Shown here in pieces: positions 50,482 through 59,720 of a DNA stretch of 64,000 nt. This DNA comes from Bryobacter sp. (GTDB taxonomy: Bacteria > Acidobacteriota > Terriglobia > Bryobacterales > Bryobacteraceae), in contig JALHNI010000005.1 in assembly GCA_022843605.1 (NCBI GenBank), positions 1-64,000 on the forward strand, written 5' to 3'. Position numbers and translations under genes: made by a program. The notes below the pieces were generated by a model that was not told the origin of the DNA, ran no database searches, and saw nothing but the letters and a program-made list of their open reading frames with translations. Each line of letters opens with the position of its first letter. The stretch's first letter is position 1.

Positions 50482-52794
50482 TTACCGCACGGGAACGTCA
50501 GTCCAGAATATTTCGGCCAGCTGTTCATCGAGCGCAAAGTAAAGCTGATCGCCGCGGACGGCGAGTCCCACCGCGGTGACTCGTGTGCGCGTGAGCCGTA
50601 GGAGGCTGCGGCGAGGGGAATTGAATCGTTGAACCGTGAAATGTGAACCAGTGGGCTGGGCGGTGACCGGATCCAGCCGCTGCCCAGTGATCGTGCGTTG
50701 CCCGGCGCTATCGTTCAGGAAGAAAAGCTGCCTCGAGTCCTGGCTCCAGGCGGGAAGCATGGCGATCTCGCTGCTAGCGGTCACCGCGATCCATTCGCCT
50801 GGAGGCGTCTCTCTGTCTGCCGGGGCGATGAAGATCCGGCGTCCTTCCCGGCTCGTTTCGGCGTAGAAGGCAATCCACTTTCCGTTTGGGGAATACCGTG
50901 CTCCGCGAAGGCTATACTCTGGGTGCCGCAGCAGGACTTCGGGCTTCCGTTCCCCTAAATGGTAACGGCCCACATAGGCGATGGTCGACCCTGGTTCATA
51001 AAGCAAGTGGTTCCCATCGGGTGACCAGGACGTTGGAGCGCCACAGTCATCGCAAATGCGTTCGACCTTCGAGGAACCGGTTTCGGCGATCAATATCGGT
51101 ACCGTCGGCTGTTCGTTTTGCCGAAAGGCAATGCGTTTCGAGTCCGGTGACACGACCGGAAAGTCCTGCGCAAATCCTGAAGGAGAAACCTGGCGTTCGT
51201 TCTGTGTGGTGAGGTCGCGCAGAAAAATCTGGCGCGGCGCTTGGCGGTCTGCGACAAAGACCAGCCACCGGCCGTCGGCGGAAGCTACTGGAAAGCTCTC
51301 TGAATCGGTGTGGGACGTTGCCCGAACCGGCTGGCCGCCGAGGAGCCGACCCTCGGGATCCGATTGTAGCGGGAGACGCCAAATGTCAATGGAGGTCGTT
51401 CCGTTGGCCGCCACAATGCGATGGCTGTTACCGATCCGTCGAGCCCGTGCCCGGAGGTCGGCGTTGGAGCCCAAGGAGAGCCGTTCGGGCGCAACTTCAC
51501 CGCCGTAGAAGCGGCCGGAATCGAGGGGCAGGCGCCAAAGCGGCACGGTGCCCGAGAGCGGATTGCCCATCGGGCTGGAGAAGTAGATGAAATTGCCTAG
51601 CCAATCTGCCGGCTGTTCAACGAATTCATTGGGTGGAATTTTCCGGCTGCCCGGGGAGAGATGTCGGAGTAGGTTGGGGAACGCCTTGGTCTTTCTGGCG
51701 GCGAAGTTGCCGAGTTGGCGGCGATCCGACGGCACTTCCACCGTCCACCAGTCGTGCTCCTGCTCCGGAGTGTTTGATACCCGGGTTCCGCAGAAAAGAA
51801 TGTGGCGTGAGTCCTCGGAAAAGATGCCGAAGTGCGCGTCGGCAAAATCAGAGACGATTTCCACCGGAGCGCCGCCCTCAGCGGCGACAATGCCCAGTCT
51901 CCCGGGCTGCCACTCTTGCTCGTTTCGCAGGGTGTAAAGAATCCATTGGCCGTTCGGCGAATAACGCGGTCTCTGGCCGCCGGGCACGAGCAGTTGCGGG
52001 GCGCCACCAGTGAGGTGCCGGCGATAGATCCCTGGTGCCCGTGGATCACGAGAGTGATAGACGATCCAGTTGCCATCGGGGGACAAGTCCGGCTTGGTTG
52101 CATCGAAGGAATCTTCAGTTAGCCGCGCTGGTTCGCCGCCGAGGAGTGTTTGCCGCCAAAGTGCCATCGAGGTTCCCGAACCTCGGTCCGCCGAGTAGAT
52201 GACGGATTGGCCGTCGTGCATCAGCACGGGATCCGTGGCAAAGCCGTTGTCGAGGGTGAGGCGTCGCCAACTGATTGGCCGTGCGTCCGCTCCTGGCTGC
52301 CGGGTCGCCCACCACGTTCCTATCGTTAACGCCACCATAGCCGTCGCTGCCAACGCCACCCAAATCGCTTTTCTGCTCCCCCCGGTGGGGGACTCCGGTA
52401 CTGGCTTGTCCGGGACGGATACTTCAACTGGGGTTCGATTCTCGATTAGAATGCTGTACTTACCCTTGGGCAAGACGAATCGCAGGCGGGAATCACGGCC
52501 CTCTTTCTCGTAATACTGTTTGAGTTTCTGGCGGAGCCGGTGTGCCTCTACCCGAACAATGGCGTCTTCTTTGGGATTGTATCCGAGGGCCCGGTCAAAG
52601 ACTTCGGTCCCGATTACGGACTCTTTCAGCCGCTCGTGATTGCCCAACTGGGACATTTCCAGAGCGTAGCGGATGAACCGCTTCAACCGTTCAGACTGTT
52701 GAAACGTCGGCGACGCGCAAAGCCGATCAAGCTCGCTGCGAACGAGATCGGGCGGAAACTGTACCGAATCTAGGTCGTCAGGCGCGTCGGCCAT
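50482..52794 (-). CDS. membrane protein with N-terminal putative DNA-binding domain, one TM helix and WD40-like PD40/TolB propeller
   Basis: N-terminal RLKRFIRYALEMSQLGNHERLKESVIGTEVFDRALGYNPKEDAIVRVEAHRLRQKLKQYYEKEGRDSRLRFVLPKGKYSI; TM IWVALAATAMVALTIGTWW; PD40 repeats (SPDGNWIVYHSRD, SPNGKWIAFYAE). Confidence 0.85.
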   Translation of the reverse strand: MADAPDDLDSVQFPPDLVRSELDRLCASPTFQQSERLKRFIRYALEMSQLGNHERLKESVIGTEVFDRALGYNPKEDAIVRVEAHRLRQKLKQYYEKEGRDSRLRFVLPKGKYSILIENRTPVEVSVPDKPVPESPTGGSRKAIWVALAATAMVALTIGTWWATRQPGADARPISWRRLTLDNGFATDPVLMHDGQSVIYSADRGSGTSMALWRQTLLGGEPARLTEDSFDATKPDLSPDGNWIVYHSRDPRAPGIYRRHLTGGAPQLLVPGGQRPRYSPNGQWILYTLRNEQEWQPGRLGIVAAEGGAPVEIVSDFADAHFGIFSEDSRHILFCGTRVSNTPEQEHDWWTVEVPSDRRQLGNFAARKTKAFPNLLRHLSPGSRKIPPNEFVEQPADWLGNFIYFSSPMGNPLSGTVPLWRLPLDSGRFYGGEVAPERLSLGSNADLRARARRIGNSHRIVAANGTTSIDIWRLPLQSDPEGRLLGGQPVRATSHTDSESFPVASADGRWLVFVADRQAPRQIFLRDLTTQNERQVSPSGFAQDFPVVSPDSKRIAFRQNEQPTVPILIAETGSSKVERICDDCGAPTSWSPDGNHLLYEPGSTIAYVGRYHLGERKPEVLLRHPEYSLRGARYSPNGKWIAFYAETSREGRRIFIAPADRETPPGEWIAVTASSEIAMLPAWSQDSRQLFFLNDSAGQRTITGQRLDPVTAQPTGSHFTVQRFNSPRRSLLRLTRTRVTAVGLAVRGDQLYFALDEQLAEIFWTDVPVR

Positions 52795-52815
52795 GGCCGA
52801 GAGAATAGCAAATTA

Positions 52816-52939
52816 GGGGTTACAAGTCGACGAAGTGTAGAGCATTGCAGCAGTATAGGGTTAGCTAACCTGGAGATAACCTACTAATGACTTCCCACCT
52901 CGCTCAAAGGTCCCTAATCATTGGAGGTACGTAACCTGG
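52816..52939. promoter_or_regulatory. Cluster of TAACC/GGTTA elements with a perfect 12-bp palindrome upstream of the PD40 regulator
   Basis: GGTTA at 52818 and 52859; TAACC at 52866, 52877, 52932; palindrome GGTTAGCTAACC 52859-52870. Confidence 0.45.
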
Positions 52940-53039
52940 TCTACTGAGCGCTTTAGTCGAGGCTGGCGGTCCATCTCTTCTCTCTTCAACGGATCGTTTG
53001 TTCCCTAAAGCGTCAGGCGTCAAGACTGGGGTTGGGGCT

Positions 53040-53218
53040 TTGCCATCTCTCGCTTCCTGCAAAATCCGAAGGTGGCAAGGCTCCGAATACTCCAGCGATC
53101 CAGACTCGCGGACGGCTTGTAGCTTCGGAGGTACTGACAGGCGACTGTCATTCCGCTACTGGTTGAATACTCCAGACTCGAGGCAGAGCCCCGTGGAAGA
53201 AGCTCTGCTTCGAATCTG
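53040..53218 (+). ncRNA. Candidate structured RNA (series of hairpins)
   Basis: Stems 53040-53045/53073-53078, 53081-53087/53124-53130, 53135-53140/53145-53150 (GCGA loop), 53173-53189/53202-53218. Confidence 0.35.
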
Positions 53219-53223
53219 AAACT

Positions 53224-54387
53224 CTACCAATCCGCTACACTACCGTCCCTGTGGAAAACCGGCATCAGTACTTCTGGCTCCCAGGGATGCTTAGCTGCTT
53301 CTGTCTCATTGATGTCGATCCCGAGCCCTGGCGCCGTAGGGACGGTCACCGAACCCTGGTTCACATTGAAGCCACCGATGACGATGTCGTTCCGCCAGGG
53401 CACGTCTGCGCGTACCACTTCCTGGATCAGGTAGTTCGGCGTCGCGAATGCGACGTGCAGCGAACTCGCCGTCGACACGGGGCCTTGCGGATTGTGGCAG
53501 GCCATCGGAACCGAGTAGGTTTCCGCCATGGCGCCGATCCGCCGGGCCTCGCTGATTCCGCCGCAATGGGAGACGTCTGGCTGGACGATCGCGACTGCGC
53601 GTTTCTCCAGCAGTTCGCGAAACTCCCACCTACCCACCAGCCTCTCGCCGGTGGCAATCGGGAAGGGAAGGGCCCGGGAAACTTCCACCAGCGCATCAAT
53701 GTGCTCCGGCCAGCACGGCTCCTCAAACCAGTAGAGGTTGTAGTCGATCAGCAGGCGTCCAAATTGGATGGCGACCGCCGACGTGGAACGCGCATGCAAA
53801 TCCAACATGATGTCGATCTGGTCTCCCACCGCCCGCCGCATCAATTCCACGGCTCGGGCCGCCTTCTTGATGGTGGCCGCCGACTCCAGGTACTCAGCCA
53901 CCGGGAGCGGCATGCATTTGAACGCCGTGTAGCCACGGGCGACGCTCTCGATGGCCAGTTCAGCGAACTGCTCAGGCTCGCCGGTTTTGTACATTCCTTC
54001 GAGGCTCCCGCCGCCTAAATGGTCATAGAGACGCATAGAGTCGCGCACGGGGCCGCCCAGCAGCTCGCACACCGGTTTGCCCACTTCCTTGCCCTTGATG
54101 TCCCACAGGGCTTGGTCGATGCCGCTCATCGCGGAGAAGTTGGTGATGCCGCCGCGCCAAAAGTATTGGTGATGCATGATCTGCCAGCAGTGCTCGACAC
54201 GCCGCGGATCCTGCCCGATGAGCAGAACCGATAGATCTTCGATTGCGCCGACTACCCCCTTCGTCTTCCATTCGAGGGTCGCCTCCCCCCATCCGTAGAG
54301 GCCCGCCTGATCGGTTTCCACCTTCACCAGGACCCAATTCCTCATGCGGGCGTGGACGACTAAAGTCCGGATTGCCGTAATCTTCAT
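53224..54387 (-). CDS. mandelate racemase / muconate lactonizing enzyme (enolase superfamily) protein
   Basis: MKITAIRTLVVHARMRNWVLVKVETDQAGLYGWGEATLEWKTKGV, DLHARSTSAVAIQFGRLLIDYNLYWFEEPCWPE, QPDVSHCGGISEARRIG; start placed at 54387 instead of 54861. Confidence 0.92.
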   Translation of the reverse strand: MKITAIRTLVVHARMRNWVLVKVETDQAGLYGWGEATLEWKTKGVVGAIEDLSVLLIGQDPRRVEHCWQIMHHQYFWRGGITNFSAMSGIDQALWDIKGKEVGKPVCELLGGPVRDSMRLYDHLGGGSLEGMYKTGEPEQFAELAIESVARGYTAFKCMPLPVAEYLESAATIKKAARAVELMRRAVGDQIDIMLDLHARSTSAVAIQFGRLLIDYNLYWFEEPCWPEHIDALVEVSRALPFPIATGERLVGRWEFRELLEKRAVAIVQPDVSHCGGISEARRIGAMAETYSVPMACHNPQGPVSTASSLHVAFATPNYLIQEVVRADVPWRNDIVIGGFNVNQGSVTVPTAPGLGIDINETEAAKHPWEPEVLMPVFHRDGSVADW

Positions 54388-54411
54388 GACACTCAACATA
54401 CAATAGAGACT

Positions 54412-54783
54412 GTGGAACCCCATCGGCTGGAACGCACAACGGAAGCGATCCGCGAAGTGCTGAGCGAACTGATCTCGCTGGAACTCGAAGATCCGCGCCT
54501 TGACGGCTTGGAAGTGGTGGAGGTAAAGGTATCGCCCGACAAGCGTCACGCCTACGTTGCGATCAAGAGCCACGAGGGCATCGTGAACGCCGATACCCTG
54601 TCGGCACTCGAAGGCGCGCGCAGCTACATGAAACGCGAACTGCAACAGCGGCTTGAGATGCACCGGACCCCCGAATTGCACTTCGACACTACTGCCAACT
54701 TCGGCCCGCAGAAGCGCGTCGACAGCATTTTGCGGCGGATTCGCAAGGGCCGTCCCAAGGACGATCAGGAGAAACCGGCTTGA
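54412..54783 (+). CDS. rbfA: ribosome-binding factor A
   Basis: HRLERTTEAIREVLSELISLELEDPRL...VKVSPDKRHAYVAI; GTG start. Confidence 0.9.
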   Translation: MEPHRLERTTEAIREVLSELISLELEDPRLDGLEVVEVKVSPDKRHAYVAIKSHEGIVNADTLSALEGARSYMKRELQQRLEMHRTPELHFDTTANFGPQKRVDSILRRIRKGRPKDDQEKPA

Positions 54784-55772
54784 ATCGACGGACGCTGCTC
54801 GCCCTTCCGCTAAGCCTGATGAACGCCCAGACCCCGAAGAAGCTCGTGAAGCCCGCGGCATTGAAACCGGGAGATGTCGTTGGGCTGATCACGCCCGCTT
54901 CGAACGTCGTCAACCACGGCGACTGGGCTCGGATCGACCAGACGATGAAGAGCCTGGGACTCGAGTACCGCCTGGGCCGGAATGTTCGCCGCAAAGGCTA
55001 CATTGCGGGCACCATCGACGAACGACTGGCCGACCTGCATGACATGTTTCGCGATCCCGCGATCAAGGCCATACTCGCCATTCGCGGCGGATACGGGACG
55101 CCGCAATTGCTGGATCGCATTGACTATGACCTGGTGAAGAAGAATCCCAAGATCTTTGCCGGCTACAGCGACATCACCGCAATGCACCTGGCTTTCCACC
55201 AGAAGTTGGGCTTAGTCACTTTTCACGGGCCCACCGCGAACGCCAAGTTTCCCGCCTACTCGCTCTCCCACTTCAAGCGGGCCTTGTTCGATCCGGCACC
55301 GCTCGGTCCCCTGACGAATCCCGCGGACGGTCATAGCTTGCGCACGATTCGGCCCGGCGTCGCTCATGGACGGATTGTCGTGGGTAATCTTTCGCTCATC
55401 TCGAACCTGATGGGCACCCCCTATGAGATCGATACTCGCGACAAGATCCTGTTGCTGGAAGACGTCGGCGAAGAGGCCTTCCGCATCGATCGCATGCTGA
55501 CCCAGATGAAGCTGGCGGGTAAGTTAGACCGTATTGCCGGAGTCGTTTGGGGCGAATGCGAGAAGTGTAAACCGACTCCGGGCGTTGATCTGCCACTCAC
55601 CGAACGCGAAGTGGTGGACCGGATTCTGGGCGGTCTTGGCGTTCCGGTATTGTCGGGTCTTACCATCGGCCACACCGAAGACCAGCTCACTTTGCCGCAA
55701 GGCGTGATGGCGACGCTCGACGCGACGGCGGGCAAGCTCACCATTGAAGAGTCCGCTCTGGCAGGCCGTTAA
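54780..55772 (+). CDS. LD-carboxypeptidase (S66 family)
   Basis: LKPGDVVGLITPAS, AILAIRGGYGTPQLLDRIDYDLVKKNPKIFAGYSDITAMHLAF, LEDVGEEAFRIDRML. Confidence 0.92.
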   Translation: MNRRTLLALPLSLMNAQTPKKLVKPAALKPGDVVGLITPASNVVNHGDWARIDQTMKSLGLEYRLGRNVRRKGYIAGTIDERLADLHDMFRDPAIKAILAIRGGYGTPQLLDRIDYDLVKKNPKIFAGYSDITAMHLAFHQKLGLVTFHGPTANAKFPAYSLSHFKRALFDPAPLGPLTNPADGHSLRTIRPGVAHGRIVVGNLSLISNLMGTPYEIDTRDKILLLEDVGEEAFRIDRMLTQMKLAGKLDRIAGVVWGECEKCKPTPGVDLPLTEREVVDRILGGLGVPVLSGLTIGHTEDQLTLPQGVMATLDATAGKLTIEESALAGR

Positions 55773-55805
55773 GGTAATCTGAAAGTTAGCTCTGTAGCTC
55801 CCAAC

Positions 55806-57740
55806 ATGCCTGAAATTTCCATTACTCTGCCGGACGGCAGCCAAAAGTCCATGCCTGCCGGTTCGCGGCCGCTCGATGTCGCACTGGCGATTTCGAAACG
55901 CCTCGCCGACGACTGCATCGTTGCCAAGGTCAACGGTGATCTCTGGGACCTGACCCGTGCTTTCGACGGCGATGCCACGCTGCAGTTGCTGACCACCAAG
56001 GATCCCGAGTCACTCGACGTCTATCGCCATTCCACCGCGCATTTGCTCGCCGCCGCAGTGCTCGAACTGTTCCCGGAGACCAAGCTCGGCATCGGACCCT
56101 TCATCGAGAACGGCTTCTACTACGACTTTGACCGGCCCACCCACTTCACTCCCGACGACCTGGAACTCATCGAGAAAAAAATGTGGGAGATTCAGGCTCG
56201 CGGTCTCACCTACGACCGTGTCTACACCAAGAAAGAGGAAGGCCTCGCCAAATACGCGCATGAGCCCATGAAGGTGGAATTGATCACTGAGCGGGCGGGC
56301 GAGATCTTCTCTGAGTACACGCTGGGCCCCAATTTCATTGACTTTTGCCGCGGTCCGCACCTGCCTTCCACGCTGAAGATCAAGGCCTTCAAGCTGCTGA
56401 ACGTCTCGGGCGCCTATTGGAAAGGCGACGAAAAACGCCAGCAACTGCAGCGCATCTATGCCACCGCCTGGTTCACCAAGAAGGACCAGGACGAGTTCCT
56501 GGCCCGCATTGAGGAAGCGAAGAAACGCGACCATCGCAAGCTGGGCAAAGAGCTTGACCTGATCTCGATTCAGGAGCTTGCCGGCCCCGGCCTGATTTTC
56601 TTCCACCCCAAGGGCGGCATCATTCGGAAGGCCCTGGAAGACTGGATGCGCGAGCAGTATCTCGAACGCGGCTATTCGTTGGTCTATACGCCGCACGTCG
56701 CCCGGCTCGACCTCTGGAAAACTTCCGGGCACGCCAACTTCTATGCCGATAACATGTTCGTCCCCATGGAACTGGACGACGCCACCTATCAGCTGAAGCC
56801 GATGAACTGCCCGTTCCACATCCTGATTTACGCGGACCGGCAAAAGAGCTATCGCGACCTTCCGGTCCGTTTGGGCGAACTCGGCACCGTCTACCGCTAT
56901 GAGCGCAGCGGCACCCTGCATGGGCTGCTCCGCGTCCGCGGCTTCTGCCAGGACGATGCCCACATCTTCTGCCGGCCCGATCAGGCCGAAGACGAAGTCG
57001 TCGCCTGCCTCGAGTTCGCGCGCGACACGCTGACGACCTTCGGTTTCACCGAGTACGAAGCCGAAATTTCCACCTGGGATGGCGGCGCCTCCGGCAAGTA
57101 CGACGGCGAACCGGCCCAGTGGGACCTCGCCGAAAACGCCTTAAAGCGTGCCTGCGACAAGGTCGGGTTGAAGGCCAAGGTGATCGCCGATGAGGCGGCC
57201 TTCTACGGCCCCAAGATCGACGTCAAGCTGGTAGATGCCATTGGCCGCAAGTGGCAGCTTTCCACCGTCCAATTCGACTTCACCTTGCCCCGCCGTTTCG
57301 GCCTTGAGTACGTCGGAGAGGACAACAAGAAGCATCAGCCGTTGATGGTGCACCGCGCGCTATTCGGCTCGGTGGAGCGCTTCTTCGGCATTCTCGTCGA
57401 ACATTACGCCGGCGCTTTCCCCATTTGGCTGGCGCCGGTGCAGGTCGTTGTTTGCCCCATTACCGATCGCCAAAACGAATTCGCCTACGAACTCGGCCGG
57501 CAACTGAAAGAAGCCGGAATGCGCGTCGAAGTGGATGATCGCAGCGAGAAGGTGAACCTCAAGATTCGCGATGCCCAGATGCAGAAGATCCCCTTCATGC
57601 TGGTGGTTGGCGGTCGCGAAGCCGAAGCCGGCAACGTCAGCGTGCGCCATCGCAAGCATGGCGATCAGGGCGTCGTGCCCGTCGCTGAGTTCATTGCGCG
57701 TGCGCAGGAACTGATCAAGACCAAGAACTCTGTAGACTGA
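55806..57740 (+). CDS. thrS: threonyl-tRNA synthetase
   Basis: TGS domain, HSTAHLLAAAVLELFP, MNCPFHILIY, class II motifs, anticodon-binding C-terminus. Confidence 0.98.
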   Translation: MPEISITLPDGSQKSMPAGSRPLDVALAISKRLADDCIVAKVNGDLWDLTRAFDGDATLQLLTTKDPESLDVYRHSTAHLLAAAVLELFPETKLGIGPFIENGFYYDFDRPTHFTPDDLELIEKKMWEIQARGLTYDRVYTKKEEGLAKYAHEPMKVELITERAGEIFSEYTLGPNFIDFCRGPHLPSTLKIKAFKLLNVSGAYWKGDEKRQQLQRIYATAWFTKKDQDEFLARIEEAKKRDHRKLGKELDLISIQELAGPGLIFFHPKGGIIRKALEDWMREQYLERGYSLVYTPHVARLDLWKTSGHANFYADNMFVPMELDDATYQLKPMNCPFHILIYADRQKSYRDLPVRLGELGTVYRYERSGTLHGLLRVRGFCQDDAHIFCRPDQAEDEVVACLEFARDTLTTFGFTEYEAEISTWDGGASGKYDGEPAQWDLAENALKRACDKVGLKAKVIADEAAFYGPKIDVKLVDAIGRKWQLSTVQFDFTLPRRFGLEYVGEDNKKHQPLMVHRALFGSVERFFGILVEHYAGAFPIWLAPVQVVVCPITDRQNEFAYELGRQLKEAGMRVEVDDRSEKVNLKIRDAQMQKIPFMLVVGGREAEAGNVSVRHRKHGDQGVVPVAEFIARAQELIKTKNSVD

Positions 57741-57745
57741 CTGTC

Positions 57746-58855
57746 GTGCTGATTCTCGCGGTGGCTGCCCTGACGGCTGGGGGCATGGTCTATCTGATCC
57801 TCACCGCGATCGCGGCCCGCCGCTGTCTGTCGCCGCCCATTGCTAGCGGCGCTCCTATGCCGGTCAGTATCCTGAAGCCACTGGCCGGCGCCGACCTCGG
57901 TCTCGAAGAGAACTTACGCAGCTTCTTCACGCAAGAGTACGCTGCACGGTTCGAAATCCTCTTTGCGACTCGCACGGCCGCCGACCCGGCCGTGCCGATC
58001 GTGCGGAAACTTCAAGCCGAATTCCCCGCCGTGCCCAGCCGACTGCTCTTCGTTGGCGAGCCACCCTATGCCAACGCCAAGGTGTGGAGCTTGCAGCATC
58101 TAGTGGTGGCTGCGCAGTATGACGTTCTGGCCATGGCGGATTCCGACATTCGCGTTACCGCACAATTCCTCGCCGCGGTCGCGGCCGAGTTCAGCGACCC
58201 GCGCGTCGATCTCGCCACTTGTCCCTATCGCGCCATTGGCGGGCCTAGCCTATGGAGCCGCCTCGAGGCCGCCGGCCTCAACACTGAATTCATCGGCGGC
58301 CTGCTGGCGGCACGAATGCTGGAAGGTGTGCGCTTTGCCGTCGGCCCGACGATCATTGCTCGGCGGCGCGTCCTGGAGGCGATCGGCGGCTTCGAGAAGC
58401 TGAGCCCCTATCTCGCCGAGGATTTCGTGATGGGCCAAACGGCTGCCGACCAGGGCTTCGGCGTCATCCTCTCGCGCTACGTCGTCGAGCACCGCATCGG
58501 CAGCGAAGACCTTCGCACCAACTTCGCGCATCGCCTGCGCTGGAATCGCAGCACCCGGCGCTCACGCCCTGCCGGTTACATTGGCCAGGTCTTCACGAAT
58601 CCCTTGCCCTGGGCCGCGATGCTGGCTTTTACTGGCTGGTGGCCGTTGGGTCTCACCACGATTGTCGCGCGTCTAGCGGTGGGTCGGTATCTGGCCCGCA
58701 CCGTCCTGGGCGGTGGGTGGTCCTGGCTGACCGTTCCCCAGGACTTCCTAAGCCTCGGATTTTGGCTGGCGGGCTTCTTCGGCAACACCATCGTCTGGCG
58801 TGGACGCGTTTACCGGCTGCACGCTGACGGAACATTTACTTTGGTGAAGCCTTGA
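57746..58855 (+). CDS. HpnI/ceramide glucosyltransferase-like GT2 glycosyltransferase
   Basis: PVSILKPLAGADLGLEENLRSFFTQEY, NAKVWSL, MADSDIRV, AEDFVMGQTAADQG, RLRWNRSTRRSRPAGYIGQVFTNPLPWA; GTG start. Confidence 0.88.
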   Translation: MLILAVAALTAGGMVYLILTAIAARRCLSPPIASGAPMPVSILKPLAGADLGLEENLRSFFTQEYAARFEILFATRTAADPAVPIVRKLQAEFPAVPSRLLFVGEPPYANAKVWSLQHLVVAAQYDVLAMADSDIRVTAQFLAAVAAEFSDPRVDLATCPYRAIGGPSLWSRLEAAGLNTEFIGGLLAARMLEGVRFAVGPTIIARRRVLEAIGGFEKLSPYLAEDFVMGQTAADQGFGVILSRYVVEHRIGSEDLRTNFAHRLRWNRSTRRSRPAGYIGQVFTNPLPWAAMLAFTGWWPLGLTTIVARLAVGRYLARTVLGGGWSWLTVPQDFLSLGFWLAGFFGNTIVWRGRVYRLHADGTFTLVKP

Positions 58856-58905
58856 AGCTCTCCACGCTTCCCGATCTGATAACGTCATAGTTTGGGGAGA
58901 CACTG

Positions 58906-59379
58906 ATGCAGATACTAAATCGTGAACGCCGCCGCCGAGGCTTTTCACTCGTCGAGTTGCTGATCGTGATTGCGATCATCTTGATCATTGCCGCGATTGC
59001 CGTGCCGAAACTCACCCGCACGCGCATGTACGCCCAGGAAATGGCCGCGATTCGCGGAGTCATCACACTCCACACCGCGCAGACGCAGTACTATTCACAG
59101 TTCGGCAAATATGCGACGACCCTGGCCGAACTCGGACCGCCCACCAGCGGGACCGCCGGGCCGCAATCGGCCGACTTGATCCCTTCTGACCTGGCGACCG
59201 GCAAGAAGGGTGGCTACATTTTCACCCTGCAGGCGACACAGGGTGGCTACCAGATCAATGGCAGTCCGGAGTCTTTTGGTAACTCCGGTAGCCGCACTTT
59301 CTTTTCGGACCAGAGTCAGGTGATCCGGGAGAACTACGGGCAGGAGCCTGCAACCCCACAAAGTAAGGCGATTAATTGA
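58906..59379 (+). CDS. type IV pilin / type II pseudopilin-like protein
   Basis: Prepilin motif RRRGFSLVELLIVIAIILIIAAIAVPKL. Confidence 0.9.
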   Translation: MQILNRERRRRGFSLVELLIVIAIILIIAAIAVPKLTRTRMYAQEMAAIRGVITLHTAQTQYYSQFGKYATTLAELGPPTSGTAGPQSADLIPSDLATGKKGGYIFTLQATQGGYQINGSPESFGNSGSRTFFSDQSQVIRENYGQEPATPQSKAIN

Positions 59380-59720
59380 GCATCCCCCAGCATGCCCAAG
59401 GCAGCGCTCTCAAGAAGCTTGAGGATGCTTGGCATCGCTTGAATGAGCGTCCTTACCCGCGCAAAAGCTCAGATCCCGGCGTGGCGGCCCTCTACGATGA
59501 GCTTCGCCAAGTGGATGCCGCCATGTCGGAGCGTTTGCGTGCTTTGATTGCTGGCCAACCCGTCAGCCGCCTCGACTTCGAGCCGCCCGTCGACTTCCTC
59601 GACCGTCTCAAGTACGCCGGCAACTCTCCCACGCCCGCCTCCACCGAGGCGCACAGCTACATCGATTACGTCACCGATCTCTACCAGGTGCTTCGCTTGG
59701 CCCGCCTGATCGCGCGCTAG
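59376..59720 (+). CDS. hypothetical protein
   Basis: ORF translationally coupled (TTGA) to the pilin gene. Confidence 0.6.
   Translation: MSIPQHAQGSALKKLEDAWHRLNERPYPRKSSDPGVAALYDELRQVDAAMSERLRALIAGQPVSRLDFEPPVDFLDRLKYAGNSPTPASTEAHSYIDYVTDLYQVLRLARLIAR

Noticed and set aside
53221-53255. tRNA-like 5' half on the minus strand (GGGACGGTAGTGTAGCGGATTGGTAGAGT)
   Set aside because: It coincides with the coding end of the enolase-superfamily gene (...HRDGSVADW*), the D-arm does not pair, and no matching acceptor 3' strand or anticodon arm occurs at tRNA spacing
56010-56963. 317-aa minus-strand ORF
   Set aside because: Antisense shadow of thrS
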